NCBI GenBank assembly: GCA_963921195.1
Contig: OY992539.1
Location: 134,877,182-134,941,181, forward strand
Direction: 5' to 3'
DNA: 64,000 nt
Origin: Pegoplata infirma
Taxonomy: Eukaryota; Arthropoda; Insecta; Diptera; Anthomyiidae
The translations under genes were made by a program, and so were the position numbers. Positions 11,554 through 22,560 of the stretch are shown piece by piece (position 1 is the first letter of the stretch; each line of letters begins with the position of its first letter). The notes beneath the pieces are model-generated. The model saw only the letters and a program-made list of their open reading frames with translations, was not told the origin of the DNA and made no database searches.

Positions 11554-12514
11554 TATACAGTGCAACAGCACATTTAGGGCCTCAACCAAACCAAGACAGT
11601 TTGAAAGTACTTATGTATAGTAGTAAAAATCCCAAAGGGTTTAGCTCTGTAACGTCTCAAATTTTTTTTTATAGCCCATTGAATTTTTCAGTTTTTTTTC
11701 AACTCGTTGGAAAAAAGTCGAAAAAGCTAATGTTAATGTTCTTTTGAACTTAAAATGGTGTTTGGATGTCTTCAATAGAATTTTATATCCCGTTTTAATG
11801 TGTCATTTACGCCATTTTTTTAAGAAATGGCTCAGAAACCTACTAAGACGTGCGTTTAAAGGGTTAAATTGTTCTAAGATTATATTCAGCATCAAATTTC
11901 ACTGGGGGTTACTGAAGGCAGAAAGTTCGACCGGTATACGAAAAATGCATAAAAAAGATTAATTTTAAAGTATCATTAACTTTATATTTTTTCCTAAATT
12001 TGTTAGTTACAATTGTATACAATTTCTGGCAAAAATATAAAAAAATGAATGACACTTTACAATTTATCTTTTTTCTGCATTTTCTTTATACCAGTCGAAC
12101 TTTCTGCCTCCAGTAAACCCTAGTGAAAATTGATGCAGAGCATATGCGTAGAACAGTTTAACCCTTTAAACGTAAGTCTTAGTAGACTTTTGAGCCATTT
12201 CTTAAGAAAAGTACTTAAATGACCAATAAATACGGCAGAAAGAGGGTTAATATATTCAAGAAAAAAATTCCCCATCAAATTCTATTGAAGATATCCTAAC
12301 ACTATTTTAAGCTCAAAAGAACAGTTACATTATTTTTTTTCGACTTTTTTGAAACGCCTTTAAAAAAAATGAAAAATTCAGTGGGCTATAAAAAAATTTG
12401 CGACGTTACAGACCAAAACCCATTGGGGATTTTACTACTACACACAAGTGCTTTCAAACTGTCTTGGTTTGGTTGAGGCCCTAAGAAATGACCCTTCAAT
12501 TGTGTCACAGTGTT
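11554..12514. mobile_element. ~960-bp foldback element with CAGTG-type ends
   Basis: The left arm (ACAGTGCAACAGCACATTTA then GGGCCTCAACCAAACCAAGA) is repeated inverted at 12460-12513. Further matches include the AGTGGGCTATAAAAAA motif near 12370 against TTTTTTATAGCCCATTGA near 11670. The end sequence ACACTGTG/ACAGTGCAACA and the phrase 'GTGGGCTATAAAAAAG' link it to the foldback at 19261-20852. The short frames at 11520-11747 and 11744-11962 are arm sequence without motifs. Confidence 0.72.
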
Positions 12515-12921
12515 ATTTTATTGTATGGAAACAATTAAGTAATATGTTCGCATTTTTTTAAGTACACACAGTTAAGTGGTTAAAAAATGTCTGCATTTAT
12601 GTCTGTCTTTTTGTCAGATGATGTAGAAGACACACATAAAATTGGTAGACATACAGACGGACAGTCTAACGAAACAACAGACACATGATGAAGAATATGT
12701 TGACATGGTTTGCTGTTGTTGTCACTATGGTACTATACAACATAGTCATCGCATGTGGATCAAATGGACTTATTGGGTTCATTATTTTATTAAAACACAT
12801 GTTTAAAAGTAAAACAAAAAAAAAAATCAAAAATTTATCAAACTTAATATTCAAGACAAAAAGAATAAGAAAGAAAGTAAAAGTTTATGAAGTTTTTTTT
12901 CTAAATTAAAAAATAAAATAA
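12515..12921. other. Low-repeat DNA, no gene seen
   Basis: Contains a GT/AC-rich stretch (12590-12720) and overlapping short frames on both strands (12666-12909), one with a hydrophobic N-terminal part. Frames on both strands over the same bases and no homology signal argue against a real gene. Confidence 0.4.
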
Positions 12922-13742
12922 AACAAGTAAAGAAGTTAAATTCGACTTGGCCGAATCTATGAATACCCTCCACAATGCCCTTTTTAAGTGATAGTTAATT
13001 TTCTAACGTAAAAAAAATAACATGTTTGATTAGTAATATTTTATTTTGTGTAAAACAACTTTTTTTTAGTAATTTTTGAAAAAAAAAAAAAAAATAATTT
13101 ACTAATTTTTTTTTTCTGAGTGTAAAATTTTTTTCGAGTGTTTTTTTTTAAGTAAAAATATTTTTGAGTGACAAAAATACGTTGTAAGATATTTTTGTGA
13201 CTTACCAATGTTTTTAAAACATGCTGAACGGGTTTTCAACACGTGAATTTAAGGTGAACTAATCCTAAATTCATGGTTTTGCTAATAACTTTTGAACCAC
13301 TGGACCGATTTGGCTGAAATTCCACACGAAACAGGCCAGGGAACGACAAATATATATGCCATGCTTCAGCATCCTCAGAATGGTGTTTCGAAAGTTGGCA
13401 TGTTTTTTATCTAATAAATTCACGAAAAACCCTTGCCGAAATTCAGTCTTTTGCTCATAACTTTTGAACCACTGAACCGATTTAGCTGGATTGCAACACC
13501 AACCTGACCAGGTAAATGCCCAACATATATGGCAAAGCAAAGTTTTTTTAGAAAAAATAATGTTATATTACTTTGCTATTCCATGCAAAACGAATTGAAA
13601 TATCAGTCGGGGACCCCATTAAAAAACCAAAAGAGCTGTACATTTCGTAGGTGAGTGCAAAAATAAGTGCAAAAAAGTGTTTTTACATTTTGGAGAGTAT
13701 AAAAGATTCGGCACCAAAGAATATAACACTCTCACTTGTTTT
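12922..13742 (+). mobile_element. Helentron-like INE (HINE), copy 3, inverted ends
   Basis: Starts AACAAGTAAAGAAGTTAAAT, with GGCCGAATCTATGAATACCC close behind, the 5' signature of the mini-me/INE-1-like repeats in this window. The right end AAGATTCGGCACC...CTCTCACTTGTTTT is an inverted copy of that start, not the usual ACCCTCTATC end. Two ~170-bp internal units each start with ATAACTTTTGAACCACTG(G/A)ACCGATTT (13282 and 13452). The segment 12960-13290 recurs inverted at 55829-56165. Non-coding. Confidence 0.72.
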
Positions 13743-13880
13743 ATGTACATTTGATAAACAAATGAAAAAAATGTTTTAAATATTTTTGTTGGTTATTGAC
13801 AATCGTTGCCTTTATGTACATTTGATAAACAAATGAAAAAATGTTTTAAATATTTTTGTTGGTTATTGACAATCGTTGCC
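13740..13880. repeat. 71-bp tandem duplication
   Basis: The unit TTTATGTACATTTGATAAAC...GACAATCGTTGCC occurs twice head to tail (13740-13810 and 13811-13880). The copies differ only by one A in a homopolymer. Near identity implies a recent event. It abuts the right end of the HINE. Confidence 0.93.
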
Positions 13881-14025
13881 TTACTAGTATAGTACAATTT
13901 CTTCGTCTTTCTAATTCACATTGTGGATAGAGTCGAATATGTATTAATACTTTAGTTTGTGCACAAACGATTTGTCATTAGACTCGTTTGCTACTTTGTA
14001 GTAAATCGTTTCTATTTTTGCTAAA

Positions 14026-14073
14026 TAATCTTGACAATGGAATCTTGACAAATTCCGAAACACGTGTCGATTA
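14026..14073 (+). ncRNA. Decayed type I hammerhead-like ribozyme motif
   Basis: Helix I TAATC/GATTA (14026-14030 with 14069-14073) pairs perfectly. Helix II is GGAAT/ATTCC with an 8-base loop, followed by GAAA (14057-14060). Helix III is the self-complementary ACAC/GTGT, followed by the permitted cleavage base C at 14068. The core strand reads TTGACAA where CTGANGA is required, so two invariant bases are lost and self-cleavage is unlikely. One extra T lies between core and helix II, as in the intact pair at 61315-61829. An AAATAAATTTAAAAC tail follows, suggesting the 3' region of an old retroelement. Confidence 0.5.
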
Positions 14074-14254
14074 AGTCTTGCAAAAATGACCAACATAAAT
14101 AAATTTAAAACAAAAAATAATTTTCTTGAAAATTATGCTATGAGAATATCATGGTTTTAATTAGTAAAGAAAATAATGACCTCGAGCCAGAATAAACATC
14201 CTCAAAACAAATGGAAAAATTTTATGCGAAAAGCCTAGACTTGGTGAAAAAGTA

Positions 14255-14800
14255 GTTTTGGTAAAAAAAAATAATTTTTTTTTCACGAAACACAAAATTA
14301 TGTTAAAAAAAAATTAATGAACCCAAAATTTTTCGTGAAAAAAAATTTTGATGAAAAAAAGTTTTTGCTGAATTTTTTTGATGAAAAGAAAAATTTTTTG
14401 ATGTAAAAAAAATTGTTGAAAAAAAATGTGAAAAAAAAGATATTTTTGATGAGAAAAAAATTGATAATTAAAAATTTGATAAAAAAATTTGAAGAAAAAA
14501 TATAATAAAAAAAATGTATGAAAAAAAAATTTGATAAAAAAAAAAAATTATGAAAAAAAAATTAATGAAACAAAAATTGATGAAAAAAACTTGATGAAAA
14601 AAAATTGATAAAAAAAAAAATTTGATAAAAAAAAAATGATAAAAAAAAATTTTATGAAAAAAAAGTTTATGATAAAAAAAAATTTATGGAAAAAAAAAAT
14701 TGATGAAAAAACAAAATTTGATGACAAAAATAAAATTTGATGAAAACAAAAAAAAAATTGATGAAAAAAAAAAATTTTTTGTTGAAAAATAATTACTTAC
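14255..14800. repeat. A-rich degenerate tandem repeat (TTGATGAAAAAAA), unit 1
   Basis: Long purine-rich strand made of imperfect repeats of TTGATGAAAAAAAA with T interruptions. It ends in TTTTTTGTTGAAAAATAATT, a junction repeated at 15670-15690. Non-coding low complexity. Confidence 0.8.
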
Positions 14801-14808
14801 CTTTTATT

Positions 14809-15305
14809 CACTGTTGCCAAGTTGGAGGTTTTCCCGCTAAATCTAGCGCTTTTTTTGGATTTAGCGGGAAAAAATTGGTTTTAGCGGGAACGGTGCTTTA
14901 GCGGGAAAATTTAGCGCTTTTTGTTGGGATTTAGTGGGAAAAATTTACAGATTTTTTTCCAATTTTTCTTTTTTTTTTAATCAAAAATGCCAAGTTTGTC
15001 GAATTTTAGAGCTTTTTTTGTAACTTAGCGGGAGAATTTTATATTTTCCCGCTAAATTTTTTTCGGCAGTTTCTTGCGCGTTTTTAGTGAAAAGACAATT
15101 TTCGTAGAAAAAAATTTTTGGAGGTTTTTTTAAATTTTTAATTTTTTTGTCAATTAAAAATGCCAAGTTTTTCAGTTTTTAGCGCTTTTTTTTGTAATTT
15201 TGCGGGAGAATTTTAAATTTTCCCTGCTAAATTTATTTTTGGCGGTTTCTAGCGCTTTTTTAGTGAAATTTAGAGGTTTTTGGTTAAAAATAGTTGGCAA
15301 CAGTG
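14809..15305. mobile_element. hAT MITE with CACTGTTGCCAA ends
   Basis: 497 bp with 12-bp TIRs CACTGTTGCCAA / TTGGCAACAGTG and a perfect 8-bp TSD CTTTTATT (14801-14808 and 15306-15313). The interior is a minisatellite of TTTAGCGGGAAAATTTAGCG-like units. No transposase; it would depend on a hAT enzyme elsewhere. It interrupts only the first of two duplicated flanking units. Confidence 0.92.
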
Positions 15306-15780
15306 CTTTTATTCACCATCTGGTGGAAAACGGGTTTATTCACCACGAGGTAAATTATTATCCAAGTTACAAACCCAAGTTATTAAAAAAAAAAATGATG
15401 AAAAAAATTAATGAAACAAAAAAATTATGATGAAAAAAAAAATTGATGAAAAAAAATTTATGAAAAAAAAAAATTTGATAAAAAAAAAAAAATGATGAAA
15501 AAAAAAAAAAGTTTGATAAAAAAAAATGTATGAAAATAAAATTTGATGAGGAAAAAAATTTGATGAAAAAAAATGTTTGATGAAAAAAAAATTGATTAAA
15601 AAAATTGATGGGGAAAAAAATTGATGAAAAAAAAAAATTTATGAAAAAAAAAATTGATGAAAAAAAAAAATTTTTTTGTTGAAAAATAATTGTTACTTTT
15701 TATTCACCAGGTGGTGAAAAACGGTTTTATTCACCACGAGGTGAATTATTATCCAAGTTAAAAACCCAAAGAGCAATTCT
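15306..15780. repeat. Second A-rich tandem unit and duplicated flank
   Basis: TATTCACCACGAGGT(G)AATTATTATCCAAGTT occurs at 15330-15367 and again at 15729-15763. Each copy follows a TTGATGAAAAA array and a TTATTCACC...TGGTG(A)AAAACG palindrome. The region 14255-15780 is thus one duplicated compound unit, with the hAT MITE in copy 1 only. Confidence 0.75.
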
Positions 15781-15809
15781 TGTTTTCTTTTTCGTTAATT
15801 GTTAGCTCA

Positions 15810-16072
15810 GTCCCAATTCACAACAGGCAATTTTAATTGCGGCAATTTTTATGTTTCTCTTTTGAACTTGCAGTATATTTTCACACACTGGCAATTCTGT
15901 TCGGCAATTCCAAAAAGAAATGTGAAAATACTCTATAGAGTGAGAGTTGCGAATGAAAAAACAAAACGAATTGCCAGTCGAGCAAGTTTTTTCCCCTTTC
16001 CATTTCTCTTACCTCTCTCTCCTATAAACTAAGAATTGCGGCAATTACAATTGGCTTGTCTAAATTTGGACT
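15810..16072. mobile_element. MITE of the GCGGCAATT family, copy 2
   Basis: Left arm CAGGCAATTTTAATTGCGGC and right arm GCGGCAATTACAATTGGCTT are inverted and match the MITE at 3276-3420. The middle (15850-16020) is unrelated non-palindromic sequence, so this is the longer version. The frame at 15799-16032 is incidental. Confidence 0.68.
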
Positions 16073-16148
16073 TATATAGTCAATCTGAGGTGGTCCTGCA
16101 ACTTTTTTTAAAATTAGACAGCAGCCTAAAAACATTATCATGTTATAC

Positions 16149-16283
16149 GGCGTTCACACTTGCTGTTTTGAAGTGTTTAAAAGTGAGATGTTTAAAAAAG
16201 TCTTTGTTCTGTATCCATTACGTTTTTATTCTGTTACTGGTGTTTTGTTAAACAGCTTGTTTAAAGTCGCTAGTGTGAACTCC
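16149..16283. mobile_element. MITE with GGAGTTCACACTA ends, copy 2
   Basis: About 135 bp. Left end GGCGTTCACACTTGCTG, right end GTCGCTAGTGTGAACTCC, with internal GTGTTTAAAAGTGAGATG and AAACAGCTTGTTTAAAG. Same family as 3577-4285. Confidence 0.68.
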
Positions 16284-17353
16284 ATATTAAAAAAAATATG
16301 GTGTTAGCACTTTTAGGTAACAGTAGGCTTAGACCAGCCATATCGTGTCCCCTTACCTCTACAACTTTTTGACCTTGTAACCTTTTAAAATGGCACAAAA
16401 TCGTTTATTCGGTTCATTCTACACCTCATACATCGACTTGCAATATTTTATGTCAACCAAAATAAACTGGAAACATTCAAGACCAACAGACAGACAACAG
16501 CCAGAAAGGATAACAAACAAACAAGACTGCAAAAAGCATAAAAAATAAACATAAATAACATGTGGTAAATATTATGTTTTGACCACTAGATCAGTTCAAG
16601 GTAATAATAAAGTTCCGTTGCAACGCGTGCTCTGCTGGCAGTGCAATAATGATATCAGCAGCAACAGCAGAAACGACAACAATAACAACTTGCTAATTTA
16701 TGTTACAAAAAAAAAAAACTACAAAACTGAAAATTAAGGATTAAGGATCTTCTAATATAAAAATACAACGTGTAGGGCTCAAATTTCTTAAGGTGTTGTC
16801 TTACAGTTGCAGATTTTTTTTAACATTATAATTCCAGTTCCTGAAACTGTTCCTTCGTAAAAAGGACTTTTTTTGGGGGATTTTATTTTATAATTAATAA
16901 CAACTTTTGTTTAAGGGTATTGTTGTCAAAAATGAAAAAAAAAAAATATTAAAAATAAAAGCGGAAGCAATAAAAGAAAGAAACTGCAACCTGAAATTGA
17001 AAGAAGAAGAGGTTAACGAAATAGAAGAAGCATAAAATAAATTTTAAAAATTTATACCAAAACAATAAAAATAATAACAAGAAACTAAAACGAAAGAAAA
17101 ATATTAAGGAACGAGCCGTTTTCTATATTCTTGTTGTTGACAAAAGAAGCAGCTGCAAACAAACAGCAAAATATCGCTAAAGAGCTCATACTTACATTAT
17201 TTTTTTTTTAAATTTCATTTTAACTGCACAAGTACAAAAGGAATATAAAACAGTGCAATCAGTTTGGTTAGCATAAACGAATTTAAAAACAGATGTTCTC
17301 AATCTTTGGTTTTAAGGTTATTTTAACCAAGAACTTTTTTAATTGCAGTATTC
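16284..17353. other. Low-repeat, possibly single-copy host DNA
   Basis: Compositionally different from the repeats: a CAGCAGCAACAGCAG stretch near 16660, GAAGAAGAGG-rich sequence near 17010 and few long A/T runs. No frame with a motif. It reads like dipteran intronic or intergenic DNA, but no splice sites or exons can be supported. Confidence 0.4.
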
Positions 17354-18944
17354 TACACCCAAAATAATAACTCGGTAAAATACTCAACAGATATTTGACA
17401 GAGTTTTCTATCAAAATACAAATTGAAAGAAAATACTTTGTATTTTGTTGCGACATAAAAACAAAGTTTCATCTGTTTTAACTTTGAAATCTTAATTTTG
17501 CAGATAATTAACAGAATTTTCTGCTAAAATATAGATTTAAGCAAAATACTCTGTATTTTTTTTTTTGAGAAAAAGTTGAAAAAACACAAAACAAAAGTTG
17601 TAAAAAAAAATCTTTTCAGAAATCTTATAAAAATTTTCCAAAATAACATATTTAATAATTTTATTTTGCATCAAATGCATTTTACAAATACATGTATATT
17701 AGAGTGTCCCTTATTTTGGAAATGTTGAGACGGTACCCCCTCATTTTTTTCCTTTTGACTAAAAATAACTCAGGAAAAATTTTACGCCCCTACGACCACG
17801 CCTTCCCTACGCGACGGGGCCTTAAAGAACGGGGCCTTAAAAATCATTTTTCCATACAAACCAAAATTTTTTTTTTTTGATTTTTAATTTTTTTGTTATT
17901 AATTATAATATTACTTGGTTAGCTTATTCACGACAAAAAATTTGATTTTGGTGGGATGAGGCTTTCAGTTCTAAAAAATTTTTCGAAAAAAAAAATTTAG
18001 AGCTTTTGGGGTCCTACAGTAAAAATTTTTTTAAAATTTTTTTTTTAGTTTTGACAAGCAACGGTTTTAGTTGTAATGTTGCTTTTAATGGTATATATTC
18101 ATAAAAAAATATTATTCATATCTGTGACATCTTGATCGTGTATCGAAAAACATCAAAAATGCATTTTTTACCCTTTTTTAGATCACGATAAAGATGTCAC
18201 AGATAGGAATAATATTTTTTTATGAAAATATATCATTAAAAGCAACAATTCAACTAAAACGATTGCTTGTCAAAACTAAAAAAAAAATATTTTTTAAAAA
18301 AATTTTACTGTAGGACCCCAAAAGCTCTAAATTTTTTTTTTCGAAAAATTTTTTAGAACTGAAAGCCTCATCCCATCAAAATCGTGAATAAGCTGATCAA
18401 GTAATATTATAATTAATAACAAAAAAATTAAAAATCAAAAAAAAATTTTTTTGCTTTGTATGGAAAAATGATTTTTAAGGCCCCGCTCTTTACGGCCCCG
18501 TCGCGTAGGGAAGGCGTGGTCGTAGGGGCGTAAAATTTTTCCTGAGTTATTTTTTAGTCAAAAGGAAAAAAATGAGGGGGTACCGTCTCAACATTTCCAA
18601 CATTTCCAAAATAAGGGACACTCTAATGTATATGTTATTTTACATAGTTTTTCTTGCTAAATGGTGGTTTATTTAACCCATATTTTACTAGAAACTCTGT
18701 AAATTAACAGTTTTTTTTGTCCAAATCATTTTACAGAGTTTTAAAGTAAAATTACAGAGTTTTCTCTGCCAAAATGCTTTCATACTATAAACTCTGTAAA
18801 TTAACAGTTTTTTTTTGTCAAAATCATTTTACAGAGTTTTATAGTAAAATTACCAAGAAATGTTGCTAGCTGGAAAAGTATGGTGTACTCTGTTAAATTA
18901 GCAGAGTTTTTCTGTAATTTAACAGAGTTATTATTTTGAGTGTA
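17354..18944. mobile_element. TIR element with TACAC(C/T)CAAAATAATAACTC ends, copy 1
   Basis: Left TACACCCAAAATAATAACTC and right GAGTTATTATTTTGAGTGTA are inverted. The interior repeats ACTCTGTAAATTAACAG and TTTTACAGAGTTT motifs. The element is ~660 bp once the 926-bp hAT foldback inside it is set aside. A truncated copy is at 62246-62875. The TACACTC start resembles families A and F. Confidence 0.78.
17700..18625. mobile_element. hAT-type foldback, TAGAGTGTCCC ends
   Basis: Two ~410-bp arms are nearly perfect inverses (TAGAGTGTCCCTTATTTTGG; then ACGACCACGCCTTCCCTACG; then CGACGGGGCC). A short centre contains GATGTCACAGAT. A perfect 8-bp TSD ATGTATAT (17692-17699 and 18626-18633) places it with hAT. 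The GC-rich inner arm is unusual here. The 62-residue frame is arm sequence. Confidence 0.88.
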
Positions 18945-18949
18945 CGTTT

Positions 18950-19120
18950 CGTTTTACTTTTTCAAAACGCCTTTGAAAAAAAATTTGAAAACTTCAGTGG
19001 CCCAGAAAAAAAGAACTCGAGATAAGTTTTCAAAACCCTTCGGGGGTTTTGGTCTACTATTAGTAAACTTTAATTTTTTTTTTGGTCCCATCCGAAACAC
19101 AAAATCGTGTTGCACAGTGT
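18950..19120. mobile_element. Fragment of the ACACAGTGCAACA foldback family
   Basis: AAAACGCCTTTGAAAAAAAA, GAAAACTTCAGTGGCC and the end CGTGTTGCACAGTGT match one arm of 19261-20852, but the opposite arm is absent. It is therefore a solo arm. Confidence 0.6.
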
Positions 19121-19260
19121 TATAAGAAGGCCAAATCTGTCATGTAGTATAACACGTCCATCCACATGTCTGCTTACCCATCTCATTTAAAGAAAGAAGA
19201 AGAAGAACAAATTTTTTAAGATAGCAAGCAAAAAAAATCTTAGTCCAAGACCCCTTCAAT

Positions 19261-20852
19261 TACACTGTGCAACAAATTTTGGGTCATCGCTTTGAGCCTC
19301 AATGCCTTCAACGCCATACGAAAGTAGACTATCAAATGGAGAAATTCACCAAAGGGTTTTGCTAAGTTAGTTCGGATTTCTTTTTTATAGCCCACTGAAG
19401 TTTTCATTTCTTTATAAAGGCGTTTGGAAAACGTTAAAAATACTATACTAAAAACACTTCTGAGCTTCAAAATGAGATTTGATGTCTTCAGTGAAATTGT
19501 ATGGCGTTTCTTTTCTTAGAACATTTTAACCCTATAACTGCCATTTTAAGGGGTAATTTTAGTCATTTTTCAAAAGCTAAACACAGAAGTCTAATAAAAC
19601 GTCCATTTAGAGGGTTAAAATGTTCTACAAATATTTTCCTCATAAAATTTCACTAGGGGTTGTCAAGTGTTCAAAGTTTGTGCCACATGCGCAAAATGCT
19701 TAAAAAGGATCAAGTATACACAATCAATGTTTGTTACTTTTTTTACTAAAGCAGTGCTAAAAAACATATACAAAAAACAGTGCAAATATACTTCAGAGCT
19801 AAAAATAATGTTCTCGCGTGTTTTATAAAATTTTATGGTGATTCTTTTCTTTGACTAAATTAACCCTCTAACTCCCGTTTTAAGGGGTCATTTTTGTCCT
19901 TTTTTAAAAGAAATACAAAAAGTCTATAAAAATGTCAGTTAGAGGGTTAAAATGTTCTACAAATATTTTCTGCATCAAATTTTACTAGGGGTCGTCAAAG
20001 CCAAAAAAGACATTTGAACTATGTAAAATGCTAAAAAAAAGTATGTGCAAAAATTGTATGTGCTAATTTTACAACTTTACTTTTTTTTAGCATTTTATAT
20101 AGTCCATATGTATTTTTTGGCTTTGACGATCCCTAGTAAAATTTGATGCAGAAAATATTTGTAAAACATTTTAACCCTCTAACAGTCTTTTTTATAGACT
20201 TTTTTGTATTTCTTTTAAAAAAAGACAAAAATGACCCCGTAAAACGGGAGCTAGAGGGTTAATTTGGTCAAAGAAAATAATCATCATAAAATTTTATAAA
20301 ACACATCAGAATATAATCTTTAGCTCAGAAGTATATTTGCACTGTTTTTTGTCGATATATTTTAACACTACTTTGGTAAAAAAAATAACAAACATTGATT
20401 ATTTATACTTAGCCCTTTTTAAGCATTGTGCGCATGTGGCACGAACTTTGAACATTTGACAACCCCTAGTGAAATTTTATGAGGAAAATATTTGTAGAAC
20501 ATTTTAACCCTCTAAATGGACGTTTTATTAGACTTCTGTGTTTAGCTTTTGAAAAAGGACTAAAATGACCCCTTAAAATGGCAGTTATAGGGTTAAAATG
20601 TCCTAAGAAAAGAACCACCATAAAATTTCACTGAAGACATCAAATCACATTTTGAAGCTCAGAAGTGTTTTTAGTATAGTATTTTTAACGTTTTCCAAAC
20701 GCCTTTGATAAAAAAAAATGAAAACTTCAGTGGGCTATAAAAAAGAAATCCGAACTGACTTTACAAAACCCTTTGGTGATTTTGTCCATTTGATAGTCTA
20801 CTTTCAAATGGCGTTGAAGCCATTGAGGCTCATTTTTCTTGTTGCACTGTGT
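19261..20852. mobile_element. 1.6 kb foldback element, ACACTGTGCAACAA ends
   Basis: Left end ACACTGTGCAACAAATTTTG, right end TTCTTGTTGCACTGTGT. Arms of about 750 bases carry matching motifs such as AAATGGACAAA/TTTGATAGTC, GTGGGCTATAAAAAAGAAAT, and GGGTTAAAATGTTC repeated several times in each orientation. The central third also folds (around 20050). Left-end and right-end differ by CTGTG versus CAGTG. No transposase and no clear TSD. Related arms at 11554-12514 and 18950-19120. Confidence 0.75.
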
Positions 20853-21295
20853 TATTAACATCTTAAAAATTCTCTGTAAGCTGATTTAAACATATTTAAG
20901 AATCTCTGCTATATGGTGTAGTATTATTGAATGAATGTATACTATGTATGGTTGTAGTATTATAGAATAGTTTAAAAATGAACAGGCACAGACATGCCAA
21001 ACAAACGTATAAAAACCACACACACGGAAAACGGAAAGAAGAGGAAACACTACCATGCAATACAATTCAATACTCGAATACAATGCATGCAGACACATGC
21101 ACCAGAGGAAGGCACAAATTCGACAAAGAAAAAGACGAGAAACAGTGGAAGAAGAGAACAAGAAAACTGGAGAGCTCTGGGTTTTTGTGGTAGGGAAGTA
21201 AACAAAAAAACTGCAATTGGACGACATGGTCAATATTATACCCTAAAAAAATATCAAATAAATGATTATAATTTCCCAAAAATAATTTGACAATA
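20853..21295. other. Short less AT-rich island, no supported gene
   Basis: 20975-21190 has fewer A/T runs and open frames on both strands (98 and 71 residues plus; 115 and 84 residues minus). All lack recognisable motifs, and they overlap each other. A host exon cannot be excluded, but there is nothing to support one. Confidence 0.35.
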
Positions 21296-22560
21296 ACACA
21301 GTGCAACAACCAAAAGCGCATCCAAAGAGCGCTCTTAAGGATGCAGTAAAAGTAAGGGGTAAAATTTTTAATTTTTTTGTTAAGATTTTTTATATAAAAC
21401 TTTTAATATAAAATTATTTTTTGATAAAATTTCACACTTGCTTTCCTTTTTAATATTTTTAACACTTTTTGAATGAAAAAGCATGAATTTTGGACAAAGA
21501 CACATGATTTGACTGCATTATTATTGCGCATTAATCAGCGCTACGAAGAGCGCTTCAATCATAACATCTTTAACACATTTTGAATAATGATAAACAGGCC
21601 AACCAAAAAAACAGCAAACGCTTATTTGTTATTTCAAAGAATAAATAAATTTCCAATTATGTTTTAGAAAATTTCTATTTATATAAATGAAATTGCCATT
21701 TATATTACAGAAATTTCTATTTACATATGTTTCAGAAATTTCTAATTGTATCCAAGAAATTAAAATTTTTATTTCCAAAATTTTCTAAATGCTTTTCTAA
21801 ATTTCCATTTAGATTTAAAAATTTTATAATTGCTATTAAGAAAATTTTATTTTAATTTAAAAATAAATCCATGTATATTTTAGAAATTTTCAATTGTATT
21901 TCAAAAATATCCATTTTTATTTAAAAATTTTCTAAATTCTTTCCAGAAAATTCATTTATATTTCCATCATTTATAAAATTTTGAAATAAAAATGGAAATT
22001 TCTTAAATACCGTTGGAAATTTCTAAAACATAAATAGATGTTTCTGAAATATAAATGGATATTTCTGATATAAAAATAGAAAATTATGAAATATAAATGG
22101 AATTTTCTGAAATACAATTTTTATTTTCTTAAATAAAAGTGGTCAGAACTTTGAACATTTTTTGACATAAAAATGTTGATTTTTTTAACAATACTACAAA
22201 ATAAAGTTCAGAGGTTGATTTACATCATTTTGAATTGTATTTCAGAAATATTTATCGGATTTTCTGAACTAGTCAATTGTATTTAAGATTTTCCATTTGT
22301 ATTTCAAAAAAGCCTATTGTATTTCAGATTTTCCAATTGTATTACAGAAATAGTCAAATGTATTTCATCTTTATTCTACTTAAATCTGCTCTGAAAAGAT
22401 ACATGAATTTACTGCATCTTTACAGTGCTTTAATCTGCGCTCTAAAGTAACCTGATTTCAGGGCATATTAAGAGCGCTTTTTATGTGTATCCAACTTGCG
22501 CTCTAAAGTGTGACATCGCCTTAGAGAATCATGCATGAATTCAGCAGGTTTGGATGCGCT
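21296..22560. repeat. Degenerate repeat tract beginning with ACACAGTGCAACAA
   Basis: Begins with the same terminus as the 19261 foldback (ACACAGTGCAACAACC). It contains GCGCTC/GAGCGC motifs in both orientations (21320-21560 and 22425-22510). Between them are many degenerate units of ATTTCAGAAATTTCTATTTATA type (21640-22380). It is probably one decayed foldback with a tandem-repeat interior. Right limit uncertain. Confidence 0.45.

Noticed and set aside
11554..20852. CACAGTG/CACTGTG termini as possible Transib (RAG heptamer-like) elements
   Set aside because: The heptamer resemblance is only partial, termini differ between the two sides, and no 5-bp GC-rich TSD is visible.
20886..21321. Overlapping frames up to 115 residues on both strands
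   Set aside because: Mutually overlapping, no motif, no promoter or splice context; the sequence may be host but coding is not supported.
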